A DNA stretch of 64,000 bases, taken from the NCBI GenBank assembly GCA_012295275.1, contig CM022672.1:938443-1002442 (forward strand), in the 5' to 3' direction. The translations under genes were made by a program, and so were the position numbers. Positions 10,921 through 36,000 of the stretch are shown piece after piece. This stretch comes from Chrysomallon squamiferum. Its lineage: Eukaryota > Mollusca > Gastropoda > Neomphalida > Peltospiridae. The notes beneath the pieces are model-generated. The model did not search any database. It was not told where the DNA came from and saw nothing but the letters and a program-made list of their open reading frames with translations. Every line of letters begins with the position of its first letter. Within the stretch, counting starts at the first letter, position 1.

Positions 10921-12843
10921 TTAAAATGTGCATCTGTAGTGTTCACAGTAATACGTTCCTAAATATACTGTTGTGGTCCTGCTGGAAGAAAAGCAGATTA
11001 AGCGATCCTCCAAGCTTCTGGGTAAGTAATAGAAGAGTCGATAGTGACTTGAGCCAATGACATCTCGAGTGAGTCCGTTCTTTATGGTAATACGGACTCT
11101 GGCTCTAGGTCGTGTTCGTCTTGCACTGACGTGCACATAGCACCAACAGGATGATCGGGGCAGAAGCAGAAAACATGGATTAATCAGTGGAGATACGGTG
11201 ATTTTCAGTCTGCCTGGATGAAGTTTATCATATTGATCGTTTGCTTCTGGACATGCGAAGGTGTTGATGCCTACAACGGCAAAAGCGGCATGGACTTTGA
11301 CAGTATCGACAACAAGGTCTACTGCAGCATTTCGAACACCACAGGCTGCGTGGTTGAAGTCGCTGTTAGAATTCCAGTACATTTGATTAGCTAACAAGAA
11401 CAGGTGATATGTCTCATTCATTGGTATTAACTGTGTGACAACCATCTCGTAAAATGCCTTGTTGAAAATACCGCTGCTAAAGTGAACATCCATGCCACTG
11501 TAGTAATTATCTATATTGCTAATTGACCTACCGTCTAATGGCGGATTCTGAAGATATCGCAGTGCAGAATCTGGTGCCTTGAGTATATCGAAACCTAAGA
11601 GCTAATCATTAGTTCTGTAGTCGGAAAGAAATTCAACGGCCTCCCCTGTAATATCAGAAAATGCTTCATTTAATCCACCAGATTGTTCTGCATAGATCAA
11701 ATCAGAATTTGCATCTGTTATGCCATGAGCTATTTCATGAGAGACAACGTCCAGTGATACTAAAGGATAGAAAGTTGTGTCAGAATCACCAAAAAAGGCT
11801 TCTTTCCAATATTGGCTCCAAATGGCACCTGAATATTTAGAATCGTAATGTGTATTCAGTACTATCTGGTACGGCAAAGGAGTCGTGTTATAATTGTCTT
11901 GGAAAACGCGAGTCATAACATTTCCAAAAAAGAATGCATCTAGGTTTGCCGAGTTTGCACCGTTAATTTGAGTCATCAGGTGTGGTACAGTCGTACTCAT
12001 ACGCTGATAGGTCATAATAGCTTTGTTTCATGTCTATTACTTTAACGTCAGCGTTCTCCAGCACACAGTTAGCACCTATCATGGTGACATCAAGACAATA
12101 TGGCGGTGTTCCATAGACGATAGGTCCCATTTTGGGGTTGCCACCTGTTCCTGCAGCCGAATTAGGACAAGTCTATCTTTTGCTAATTTTGGATGATCTG
12201 TTCTCTGTTAGGATTTTTGCTTTCTGAAATGAAAATCCCGATTCTGTGCGGTTTGGTGTCGTGTTATACATCGTGTACGTACTGAGAGAGCAAGCATCCA
12301 CAACGAGGTAATATCGAGCTAGTTTACGTGGAGCATCGTCTTCGATTTCTAAAACATATGCCAACTGTGCCTTATTTTTGTCATCAAAATAGATATACAG
12401 CTGAGACCTAGTCGCGCTGCAGTATGGACAGACAGCTGGAAGTCCAGATTTCGTTTTGCCTAGAGAAAACAAAAAGGTTTTGTCTCTTTGACAAGCTGAA
12501 GAGTTGCTGATGTCATTTTCTATTCCAGAGACAAACTCGCCCGTCAAAGCTCCCGTGTAACCGTTCTCTTCGTCATACGTAGCCTGTATACTGAGACCGA
12601 ACACTGGGATGTCATCGAACGTCATTTCTATACGTTGTTTTGTTTTACCGTTTGCGATTTCAACGGTTCGTACAACTTTGAAGTCATAACGACTGTTTGC
12701 GTTGAGAATGTCCTGTAAATCTTGGCGGTTCTTTCCTTCTGTGTTTATCTCCGAGCGATCTTGTCGACTATTTTCAGAACGTATACTGCGACGTTGTGAC
12801 GCTGATGTGTTTGCTCTTTTTCCGACATCTACTCTGAAAGCAG
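10921..12843 (-). pseudogene. M4 (thermolysin/vibriolysin-like) zinc metallopeptidase gene with two TAG stops and a frameshift
   Basis: On the minus strand, one long exon preceded by an AG acceptor reads through a secreted M4 peptidase. An FTP-type propeptide (MTFDDIPVFG) and a PepSY-like propeptide segment (ARYYLVVDACS) come first. Then come the mature N-terminus (GTGGNPKMGPIVYG), the zinc site HEIAHGIT with the third ligand Glu in GGLNEAFSDI, and the C-terminal lobe with catalytic His in MDVHFSSGIFNKAF. Homology continues past TAG at 12173-12175 and TAG at 11602-11604. The second TAG sits where family members have Trp (DWLVGFD-like context). Between them the frame changes near 11971. All catalytic residues survive. 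The last ~90 residues before the TAA at 10921 match nothing I know. Stops plus frameshift favour a recent pseudogene; an assembly error or alternative allele remains possible. M4 peptidases are mainly bacterial, so ancient horizontal transfer is an open question. Confidence 0.87.
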
Positions 12844-13165
12844 CTTCAACACAAATGAAGAAAAGAAAACCTTTAAATAATGAAATAAGTAAATTATTTA
12901 TTTATAACGCTCAAAGAAAAGTCATACCGTATTGCTGACATTGTTTCTAAGTAGTTTTAATCAGTCTTTACATAAATGTGTGTTGTATGTGTTTGAATAG
13001 GTGAGAATCACGGGTCCTTGCATGTTTGTTGGTAAATCTGGAACGGCTGACCGTCAAATCGTGGTTTGGAAATAAATGAACCTCGCCTAACTTTTCTTCA
13101 AATTACATTTCAAGTTTCATCGGAAAGTCAGTTAATTTAATCATCCAAAAACAATACAATTATCT

Positions 13166-13280
<115 letters not shown>

Positions 13281-13396
13281 ATATCCGAGAGATATAAACC
13301 ACACTGTATTATAACGTAGAGACTAATCAATATTAGTAAAAGAATGTCAACAAGTTTAATTACTAAAATGAATGAAAATCAAAAAGATATACTTAC

Positions 13397-13424
13397 AGAG
13401 AGTTTTAGGGAAACAAATATCCAT
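13397..13424 (-). other. Possible first coding exon of the M4 peptidase gene
   Basis: ATG at 13422-13424 opens nine codons (MDICFPKTL plus one base) ending at a consensus donor GTAAGTAT on the minus strand. The phase (1) fits the acceptor at 12843/12844. The peptide is short and only weakly hydrophobic, so it is a poor signal peptide. Assignment is tentative. Confidence 0.3.
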
Positions 13425-14295
13425 GATGACCGTCTACAAACTACTTCCAAAAGCTCTGAAATTAAAAAGTTCTGCTTTAAGTTTCCTTATTTATTTATTT
13501 ATTACATATTTTTAAAATATATTTTCTTAGATAATGTAGAAAAGTGTGTCTACTATTTGCATTTAATTCGAAAAACTGAACCTGCTAAATGAAAAAGATA
13601 ATCACAAAAGTTTCTCACCTTATTTAGTTTGGATAAAAATACAATCTTCCTTAATTTGTTGTGAATTTGTACCTCTCTGCAAGTTATTTCCTTCCTTGCA
13701 CTTATACTGGAAATACGGATTCAAGGTCGCAAATTAATTTATATTTCTTTTTCATTAAACTCAAGGTTTCTTCACAGGTTATAAAGTTCTGGAATTGGTC
13801 GTAAAGTTTCATTTGATTTGCTTATAGCCAAATTTCTTAATTGTTTAATTTGTGCTACCTAGTTTTAAATTAATACTTGGACGTAAGTTAATTTAATTTG
13901 TCCCGTCTGACAGGGTTATTCAGTTACAGCTAAAATAAAACAACGAAAATCACAGCACTATCAACGGGACACAAATACTTAATTTGTAACAGATTGCAGG
14001 TGACAGGTCATTTAATGTCACCTGTAATCTGTACGAGTTAAATGATATATTTTTACTCATTACTTCTTCGTAACTTAAACCCCACCTACATGTACTGACT
14101 AAAACTTTATTAACATACACTACCATACGAATACAATTTACTGTAAATCCCATGTAAAAAGTCTGTTGCAAAACCCATGTAAATCCTACTGACTGCAGTA
14201 TACTATTGGAACATATTTTAAAACCATGGATGGCAAACCCATACGGATATATATGTGTGTGTGCGTGTGTGTGTGCGTGCGTGTGTGCGTATGTC

Positions 14296-14337
<42 letters not shown>

Positions 14338-14345
14338 CATGCATA

Positions 14346-14402
14346 CAGTGGCGGACGTACTTTTTGGGGGCATTGAAGCTTGAACAATTATGGGGGCCCT
14401 TC
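14346..14402 (+). mobile_element. Transposon terminus-like fragment
   Basis: Starts CAGTGGCGGACGTAC and runs into GGGGGC-rich sequence. This type of CAGTGGCGGA terminus is common in invertebrate DNA transposons. No matching opposite end was found nearby, so it is a fragment. Confidence 0.4.
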
Positions 14403-14713
14403 GCAAATAGCAACGAGGCATGTGTAACTGCTCATATTTTCTTCAATGGTAATGTTCCATATCAGATTTTGATTAAATTTTTTAAGGAATATGGACTAAA
14501 GTCGCGTCTAGGTCTTCTCTGTGAAAAGGAACCCTGAAGTTTAAAATTCGTTAATTTCATAACAGTTCCATTCATGAATGTATATATGTAAACAAAAAAA
14601 AAAAAAAAAACATATTTCTGTATATGTTGCGATCAGACCGAAATATATTTATTCATTATTATGACAATAGCTGATTAATACACATTATCTCAATTTAAAA
14701 TAATTTCTTTCCG

Positions 14714-14771
<58 letters not shown>

Positions 14772-14785
14772 CTGAGTTTTAATTA

Positions 14786-27540
<12,755 letters not shown>

Positions 27541-29100
27541 CTTAACTCAGAGAAAGCTACATGCAGATACACACCTACATCTCAAGTACAAAAACCTTAG
27601 AAGACAATGATCCAACCAAATTATAGCCATTTTGTTTTTTATCATGCACAGATGCAATACAATTTTCATGGTTGTTTCTAAATCACTATTTTCGAGGTGA
27701 CTAATGAATATGCATATACATACAGTCAATTTTTTTTTTTTTTTTTTTTTTTACTCTATATAACATTAGTTAGAAATATCTAAGAAGAGTTTGTTTAAGA
27801 TTACAAATCTGGTATAGTAATAACAATGATGAAGATGACAACAGTAATAACAAATAAAATAGTAACATTCTTGATGCATTTATCCAGCTTTCAAAATTTA
27901 CATTTATACTGGAATTTAATAATTTAAAAGTATTTATTTGATTGTTTTAAAGTTACAATTTTAATGAACAAATGGCTTTTATCTAAAAAAAAATAATAAA
28001 CTGGTAACATTTTGAAATAAAGTAAAATAAATAATAAAATGAATTAAAAATAAATAAATAAAATTATGCATATAAATGTTTATGACTTTAAAGTGTACTT
28101 TTTCATACATAATAAAAACTTAATTTTATATTTAAAAAATAATTAGCTAATTTGGTATTGGGCAATAATCTGTGTTGACAATAAAGTTTGATAATGGAAT
28201 AACTTTATTTCTCAAAGATATTAAATGCAAATACAATTAATTTATGAATGAATGATACGCAGTAGCTATTGCCCTTACATGTATTAGTCACAGCTAGAGC
28301 AATGACTTCTAAATGTAAATTCTGGTCCAGTAACTCTTTGACAACTGTCTTCATTTATACACCTACGCTTTCCGTAGTTAATAGCTGTTGTACATACCAT
28401 CACGACATAAGAGAAAACCAGTGTTAAAATACACCCTTCCTTGCAGAGCTAAAGTCGCCAGCTGCCAAGTGATGTTTATGCATGGATGTGGACGTGAATT
28501 TCATACTACCAATTTAAATTTGTGTAAACAAGTTTGTTTGTGATTGCATTGTTATAGCTTCACATGAGAGAGACAGTCAGAGACACAGAGACACATACAC
28601 AGAGACTGATGAGAGAGAGAGAGAGAGAGAGAGAGATTACTAATTAGTACATATTTAGCAATACTTAATAACTTTAATCAAGTACTTTTAAAATTAAAAA
28701 TCCAGAGGAACAGCTGCATTTGTTTTTTTACAAGAAAGCTGTATGTGGTACTCATATATTAACTAAGGAGTGATTTGTTATGTAATGATAACTAACAGAA
28801 CAGCAGATTCCATTACGAAGTAATTCCTCCACCTACCATCATCAGTTCATTCACTGACATCCTATCCATTTCTACAAGATTTCTATTTTACTAAAATCAG
28901 ATAAATGCAAAACCATCAACAGTAACAATAACAAATTTTATTTCATTTGAAGAAGACAATGATGTAACCCAAGTTTTCTTGTGAAGAAAATACAAAGATA
29001 AGGGAAGGTGTTAGAGAAACTGAAGTTATATCTTGTACGTGTGTGTGACAGTCAAAATAAAAATGCTTCTTGAAAATGTTTTCTTGACAACCTGCAGCAA
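27541..29100. other. Intergenic region upstream of SRCR gene and downstream of haspin
   Basis: Contains the unassigned promoter of the SRCR receptor, a poly-T at 27731-27752 and GA repeats at 28608-28637. No exon is recognised. Confidence 0.55.
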
Positions 29101-29254
29101 CTAGTTTGTTGAAATCTTGTTAGAAATGTAGTAGCCCAGTTTAAATCCATTAAAAGAAAATGTCTGTGTGTCTATAAATATATATATATATCTACTTTTA
29201 ACAGTTGTAAACTGAGCTAATACATTTTTTCAACAAGATTTCAATAAACTACAT
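29101..29254. repeat. ~155-bp imperfect palindrome (MITE-like hairpin) just past the haspin stop
   Basis: The left arm begins CTAGTTTGTTGAAATCTTGT and continues GTAGTAGCCCAGTTT. The right arm, reverse-complemented, begins TAGTTTATTGAAATCTTGTT and continues GTATTAGCTCAGTTT. The arms are about 45-55 bp with an AT loop. It begins ~30 bp after the haspin stop codon, so it would lie in the haspin 3' UTR. Confidence 0.75.
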
Positions 29255-29284
29255 ATATTTTTGTTAGTTCATGACTGGAAGGGT

Positions 29285-31701
29285 TCATGACTGAAAGAGA
29301 TTACTCTCTAGCAGAACATGCTTGGCACTGACAAAATGTAAAGCTTGACTGTAAAACTCTCTCAAGTCACGCAGAACACTGCGATCTTCTCTGCTATTGC
29401 TGACATATTTCTTGTTGAGAATTTTGTTGCAGAGGTAATGAATCCATAAAACATTGGTGTGACTGTTAAAAGAATCCCAGTGATTTCTGAAACACAGTAA
29501 AATAAAATCATTTTACATATATATGTTCTGAATTAATAATAATACTAATATAAAAATGTACCTTTAATTGAACTAATAATGAAATAGATTTAAAATATTT
29601 TATGTGCTGATTTGTCTACTGCAGAAATGTGATAAGAAAACGAAATTACTATTAGAATGAATATATTAAACATTCAGTATATTTGAAACAATAGACACAA
29701 AGGATGTATTTAATTTCACTTTAAAGATAATGATATCCCCTTTATACATGCTCACCACATGCAACTATATCACAATCTATATACAAATTTAAATTCGTTT
29801 AAACATTTTCCAGTCTTATGTAAAATGCAAAGTATTGTTGTTAATCAAAATAATTTTTTTTTTAAATAAAATTCCCATATATTATTCCATTCCAAGAAAT
29901 GAGATATCTATTTAAACTTTTTTCAAAATGCAGCAGAAGGAAAAAGGACAATGGATAAACACACCAAGAGATGAAAAAATATTCTTTCTTTAAACACTTA
30001 CTTATTTTCTTCTTTCATCTTCCTATATATGTCAAATTGATAATCACCTGATCCCTCAAACAGGCCATCATCTTGGGCTAAATCACAAAACACTGTGCAT
30101 CCATCTGAAAAAATAACCAGGTAATCACTTTTATAGAAATTTAGTTAATCACTAATTGTTTCACTTAGTGCATTGTTTATTTATTTATTATGGCTGTGGT
30201 TTTTTAAATATTTATACAGTTGCATTGTATATTATACATAATTTAAAATAAGATACATAATAAGAAAAAATTCATAACAAATAACGACAATGAATGTTAT
30301 CCAAATAAGAGAGAATTTAACCAAAAAAATTACACAAAATAAAAATAAAAATCTTTTTATATATACAACAGAAAGGGATATATAAAATAAAAATTAATAA
30401 TATTAAATTAAAAATCTGAGAGAAAGAACGACAAAGATAATAAAATTAATTTACTAGGGCTAACACAAGATTCAAAACCAACCTTTCCTCAGTCTGGAGA
30501 GTGTGAAGTCTATGATACTCACAACAACTCCATGACAGTCTATCGCAACTTGCTGCCCGTTCAGTCTGCATGTAACCTGCTGTCGATTCACCTCTCTCAC
30601 TAACACATTTCCTATGTGTAAATCTCTGTGTTCAAACTCAAGACTTTCCTCAGCAACAGCAAGTGACATGCACACTTGTTGTAAGACACTCTTGGCTTGG
30701 AACGGGCTGTTGAACTGTAAAAAAAAATAAAACAAAAAAAATAAAGTTTAAATATGGTAATATATTTTAATTAATGATTAAACTGAATGTAATGGTTTCT
30801 GCAATTACATAAAGCAATATCAACTATTACAATGTAAGCAAATCTAAAATAACAACACACATTTACTAGCGAAACAAGCAAAAAACAGCATCTAGTATGT
30901 TTTCTCAGCTTTATCATACACTCAGTTATCACCAAATATTTTGAAGCAAACAAATGAAAGATGACAAAAAGTATTTAGTCCATTCTAAATGTCATTTCTG
31001 TAATGGAGCACTTTAATAATTGTTTTGAAAAAAGAGCAGTTTAAGCTTTATTATAGTTTGAACAGACCTGGAATGACTCAAGATCACGACCACCGTCTGC
31101 AAACTCGAAGACCATGAATAACTGATCCTCTGTATAAAAATCTAATGAGAGAAAGAAAAAAAACGAAAAAAATAAACAGTATGTGTGTGCATCCATCAGC
31201 CCATCCATGGGACTACAAAATAAACACTAAATATATAACTTTTATCTATGAAATGACATCCTTAGTATTATTTCAATTCACTATTTGCCTTTATTATTAG
31301 CAAAGACTGGTCTGCTATAGTAAATAAAACAATAACACAAAAAAACAGCAAAATGTAATTAAAATATTTATAAGCATCATCAAAAAGGGAGCTTTTCAGT
31401 TAATTTGTTATTAAAGTTTATATAAATTCATATTTGAATATTTCTTACCTGGTCTGTCATTTTCTGATTTCTTAGCTTTATCAAACACATCCCACTGATC
31501 AAGTAGTTTAGTAGGATACGAGCCTTTAACACATGACACTCTGTGAAAACAATTAAAATTTAAATAAAATCAAATACATTTTAAAATAGTTTCAATAATA
31601 TAGATTAATTAACATCCAGTTGAGAAGTTAATGTGTGCTAATTTAAAAAAAAATTTAAACTTTAATTTTTGTCAAGATAATACTTTGTGTATGTATGTGC
31701 A

Positions 31702-31744
<43 letters not shown>

Positions 31745-34700
31745 CATGTGTGTGTGTGTGTGTGTGTGTTTATGTACGTATGTGAATATCTAAATGGTTT
31801 AATTCTAATTAATTGTAAAATTAAACTGTGTTACAACATAATTAAGTTGAAGCTTACTGTTTTACTTCGGTGAAGTTTTCTGTCTTGTTCATAGAATCCT
31901 GTCGTAGATTGCTCAACTCCCTAAAAGAAATTAAAATATTGTAATTATATATTTGTGAGTTAGTTTGTGGCTTTTATAGTGTACTATTTGGGAGTTAGTA
32001 TAATAACAAAAATTCAAATGAAAATAAATTAACTATAAAATAGTTATCAATTAATACAAAATAAAAATAAATAAAATAATATTTTTAAAAAGTATTAAAT
32101 TCATTTTTTACTTTTTTCTCTTTCAGAAATAATTTCCTCACATTTCTTGTTAGTAAATTTTTTAAAAATTAATGTTTCATTAACTATTACTAAACTAAAT
32201 AAAACCTAAATAATTACATGGAAATGACTACTTCAGACAAAATTTCAGAAAATGTCTTCTGAGGTTCATCATTTACATTAGTCTTTCCCTCAATAGGTAT
32301 AATCTGCAAGAAAAGTAAGTAAACATAAACATTTTATTATACAAAGTTTACAACATTTTCTGTAGAGATTAATAATATTAGCGGACAGTAGTTAGTTGTT
32401 AGAACATGAAATATTTATGATCATGTTCCACTTATTAGCAGGTTTTGAATTTTACCAAGGCACCAATGGCAAATGCTGTGGTTGGTGATATCCATGCTGT
32501 AAAACCCTGTGGCTGTCCTAGCTGTTTTACTGACCACATCAGATAAAAACTATAAAAACAGAAATATTATCACTCCATATTTTCATGAAACTACCACATT
32601 TTTTTAAAAATTGGATCGATATACTACTGAACTTTTTGTTTTTAATTTTTGTTTAAAATATTGTTCAAAATATACCTTTTATGGAGAGTAGTATGTCTCT
32701 ACACATCACCATATTAACTGTACTATGTCTGGAGACAGTTCAGTAAAATTAAATTGGGATTTCTTTTTAATTTTAGCCTGTAAATGAAAGTCTTTTCACT
32801 TTAAATTTCTCATCAGTCACTGATTCCTACCTTGATGGCTACAGGCTGACCATTCCGTGATGTTCGGAAAACTTCTCCAAATACACCCTCTCCAATCTTC
32901 TCTATGTTTTTCATCATGCTTTGAAGAAAAAATAAGTTTAAAATAAACAAAAAAGAAATAGTCTTATATTTGCCAATGATATCAACAATTAAAGTAACTA
33001 ATATAAATAACAAATTGATGTGATTAAATACATTTGTTTCAATTAATTAAAACATTAATTTGTTTTCGCACAACACACTACACTTTTTTTGGCATCCTGT
33101 CGTAGATTGCTTAAAAAATGTAAATATTGTAAATATATTACTTGTTAAAGATTAAAAGGATGAGTATTAAAGTTAACAAGAGAAAATTAATAAAAACAAT
33201 ATTTACACTAGAAAATTGAAAATACTGCCTAAAAGTTATATGATGAAGACAATACTTTTAACATATTTCAATATGCAATTTCAATCAATTTTAAAGAATG
33301 AAGTGGGGTTTTGTTGCAGTGAATAGATTTTACAACAACAACAAAAAACAAAAATAATAATATTTAAGAAATAAAGAAATAAAATAAAGAAAAAAATAAT
33401 AACAAAAATAAAAGACAATAGTAGAGAAACCAAAAAAAGCACAAAACAGTATCTTCAATAAATTAAATGTTTACAAAAATAACAACACAAATAATCTGAT
33501 TTATGAATGTCCTGGTTTGTGGAATTGCATCAGAGCATTATGCAACCTAGTTTTAACAACATTGTGAGATAACCACACCACAGTACAGTGTTAAAAATAG
33601 TTTTGTACTATATATTACCTGTTTGGAATGCACTTGCTGAAAGGTATACAGGTTGTTTGGTCACAGATATCCAATATTTTAGATCTTGGGGATACTGGTA
33701 TTTTCTCACATATTCCTCGAGAGGGTGTAAGTATTTCCTTTACAAAAAAAATTAAAAAAATAAATAAATATCATTTACTTAGTTACAAGTAAAAACACTG
33801 AATTTAAATTCACAATTTTATTAAATCGTGAAACAGATTAATTTTTTTCTCTGTATTTTCTCTCTCTTGTTAGTTGTGATAGCTGTCTGCAGAGAGTCTT
33901 TACTTACAATAGACATGTCAGACATTAATTTTTCCATGTCACACATATCATTTTCATTTTTGTTGTCGTCCTTGTCTTCAGCACAATTATCATTTTCTTC
34001 AAACTCATTAAAGGAATTATCATCATCATCATCATCAACCCACTCTTCTTCAATAAATGTGTCTGTTAACACATAACGAGTGTCATCTTTTGCTGATATA
34101 ATATTTTCACCCAGATCCTGGTCTGAAGCCACAGCATCTTCATCATCTTCCTGAATATCATTCAGATTATTTACTTCATAAGATAAGTCTGCATCAGCAT
34201 TTTCCTCATCTAAAAGACTGGTTTCATCAACATCATCATCACTGTTGGCTGAACAGTGCAAGTCCTGATTATGAATGATTTCATTTCTTGAACGATTTCT
34301 CAGAAATTTGTGACTCTCTGCACAAAAGTGAAGGGGTTTCTTCAAACGAACAGAATGTGACTGAGAATTGTAGATTGAAAATGAGTTTGCCGTCACAGGA
34401 CTGCTGAACAAATCTGCAGACTGCTGTAACAAGTCAGCTGGGGTGACACTTCTCAAACTGTATGGATGAGCGGGAAACAGAGACTCTCTTTCTGTCCTTT
34501 GTTTCACACTGTCCATGATAAAAGAACTTGACTGTGATTTACTGACATCGGAGAATGCTGGTGATGAAACAGAATGATCTGACATCATTTCTGATGTACC
34601 CAGTGATGCATCATTGCCAACAGCATGACACTGGCCCCCTGGCACTGGACTGATCATAGAAATATTTGAATCTTTTATAACTCTCCGTCTCTTATTAACT

Positions 34701-35994
34701 GCAAGTTGGCTTCTGCGGTATGGAGTACTTGTCTCAACTGCAGTCTTTTTCAGTTGTTTTGTCTGTACAATTATGTCATTAGCATCCAGTGATGCAGATT
34801 CAACTAATAAACTGTACTCATCAATCTCACTAAAATCTATCCTGTTCGTTGGCGGTGAGGTTGCAGACAGCCGCCTGTTGACTTTCTGTTGACCATTACG
34901 TGTGTTCAGTGGTTTTCTGATTGCCCTGTGACACTTTCGTCTTGGACTATCCTGTAAAATAGATATTTCCAATAATCCAGTTTCATTGTTTAAAAATAAG
35001 TGTTTTAATACTAATGTACTAAGCTGATTATGTTATACTGATACAGTAAACTCATTTGTTGACCAGCTGCCATTTTCAGTGAAGGACCAAATAAATTAAT
35101 ACTTCATGAAAGAAAGTTAAAAAAAAAAATAAAAAATCATAGATCCAGAAATAACCAAACAAAACAGAATTTGTGGGAAAAGAAATACAAAAAAAAAAAA
35201 AAAATACAAAGAATCCAGTGCGATAAACATAAACAAATGTAAACATTTAGCTACTAGATGGAAACATTAATATTATGATAAAGCAATTTTCAGAAGGTAT
35301 ATATATTTTCAGAATAATATAATGTACCTTTGAGAAAGAAATGATGCCATCGAACTTTCTTTCTGACTGTTTTGGACATTTGTTTTCCTTATCAGAATTT
35401 TGGCTGCAATGTTTTTTCCTTTGGAAAAGATGCAAATATTTATCATTTGTGTATCATGTTACTTTATCATGGAAACAAAATTTCACAAATATGCAGATGC
35501 TGTTTTAAAAAGAAAAGCATTTTAAAATAACTTTAAAATTATATGTAAACTAAGACTGCAAAAGCACAAATGTTTTCTAAAAATAATGTAATTTTACTGA
35601 ACATTCTGAAACAAATTATTACAGTTATTATTTTTAAAGCTAATAAGTAACCAACATTTCTTTAAAGAAAAAATGTTTAAAAAAAAGGTACAGCATTTGT
35701 CTCTTTATCTTGACCAAGCCTCTAAAATTTCGCTATATATCATTGCATAATATAACAATAAAATACAAAAATCTATCCTATTCATTGGTAAAATTTTAAT
35801 TCATACTCAGAATCTGACAGGGATGCAGAAACACATCTGCTTCCATTTCCAGTCTGAACAGATGAGCTCTCTGAACTGGAATCAGAGCTGAGGCTGAACA
35901 CATCTTCTTTGCTGTCTGACTCCACCCAGTGATCAGCCAATACAACACGTTGCCGATAACGTCCATATTGTTTAACTATCTCACCACGTTTCAT
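29285..35994 (-). CDS. HASPIN: Haspin, histone H3 Thr3 kinase, complete 12-exon gene
   Basis: Coding exons in transcript order: 35807-35994, 35328-35418, 33908-34951, 33619-33737, 32831-32918, 32218-32303, 31858-31920, 31449-31540, 31068-31141, 30483-30714, 30002-30104, 29285-29486. They total 2382 nt, or 793 residues, close to the human length. The N-terminal half is Ser-rich and disordered, with a strongly acidic stretch. The kinase domain starts near residue 485. It has the Gly loop GEGVFGEVF (490-498), VAIK with Lys510, the helix-C Glu534, the catalytic loop HRDLHIGN (Asp646), and DFT (Asp684) in place of DFG, matching DYT of vertebrate haspin. The C-terminal haspin-specific lobe (DYQFDIYRKM, SHTNVLWIHYL) is present. 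Haspin phosphorylates H3 Thr3 on mitotic chromosomes and thereby recruits the chromosomal passenger complex. All splice sites and phases agree, so the gene looks functional. Confidence 0.97.
31709..31769. repeat. (TA)n(GT)n microsatellite in haspin intron
   Basis: AT run followed by GT run between haspin exons 8 and 7. Confidence 0.9.
32468..32548 (-). other. Exon-like segment inside haspin intron 5 (unassigned)
   Basis: A less AT-rich stretch flanked on the minus strand by a TTTTTATAG-like acceptor and a GTAAAA donor. Two frames are open, one hydrophobic (contains GFTAWISPTTAFAIGAL). It would interrupt the kinase between Lys510 and IIPIEG, so it is not part of the haspin model. It could be a cryptic exon or a transposon relic. 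Confidence 0.25.
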
Positions 35995-36000
35995 GGTTCA

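Noticed and set aside
14226-14537. Open frames on both strands around 14.2-14.5 kb
   Set aside because: Driven by GT and AT repeats and a transposon-end fragment; no family features.
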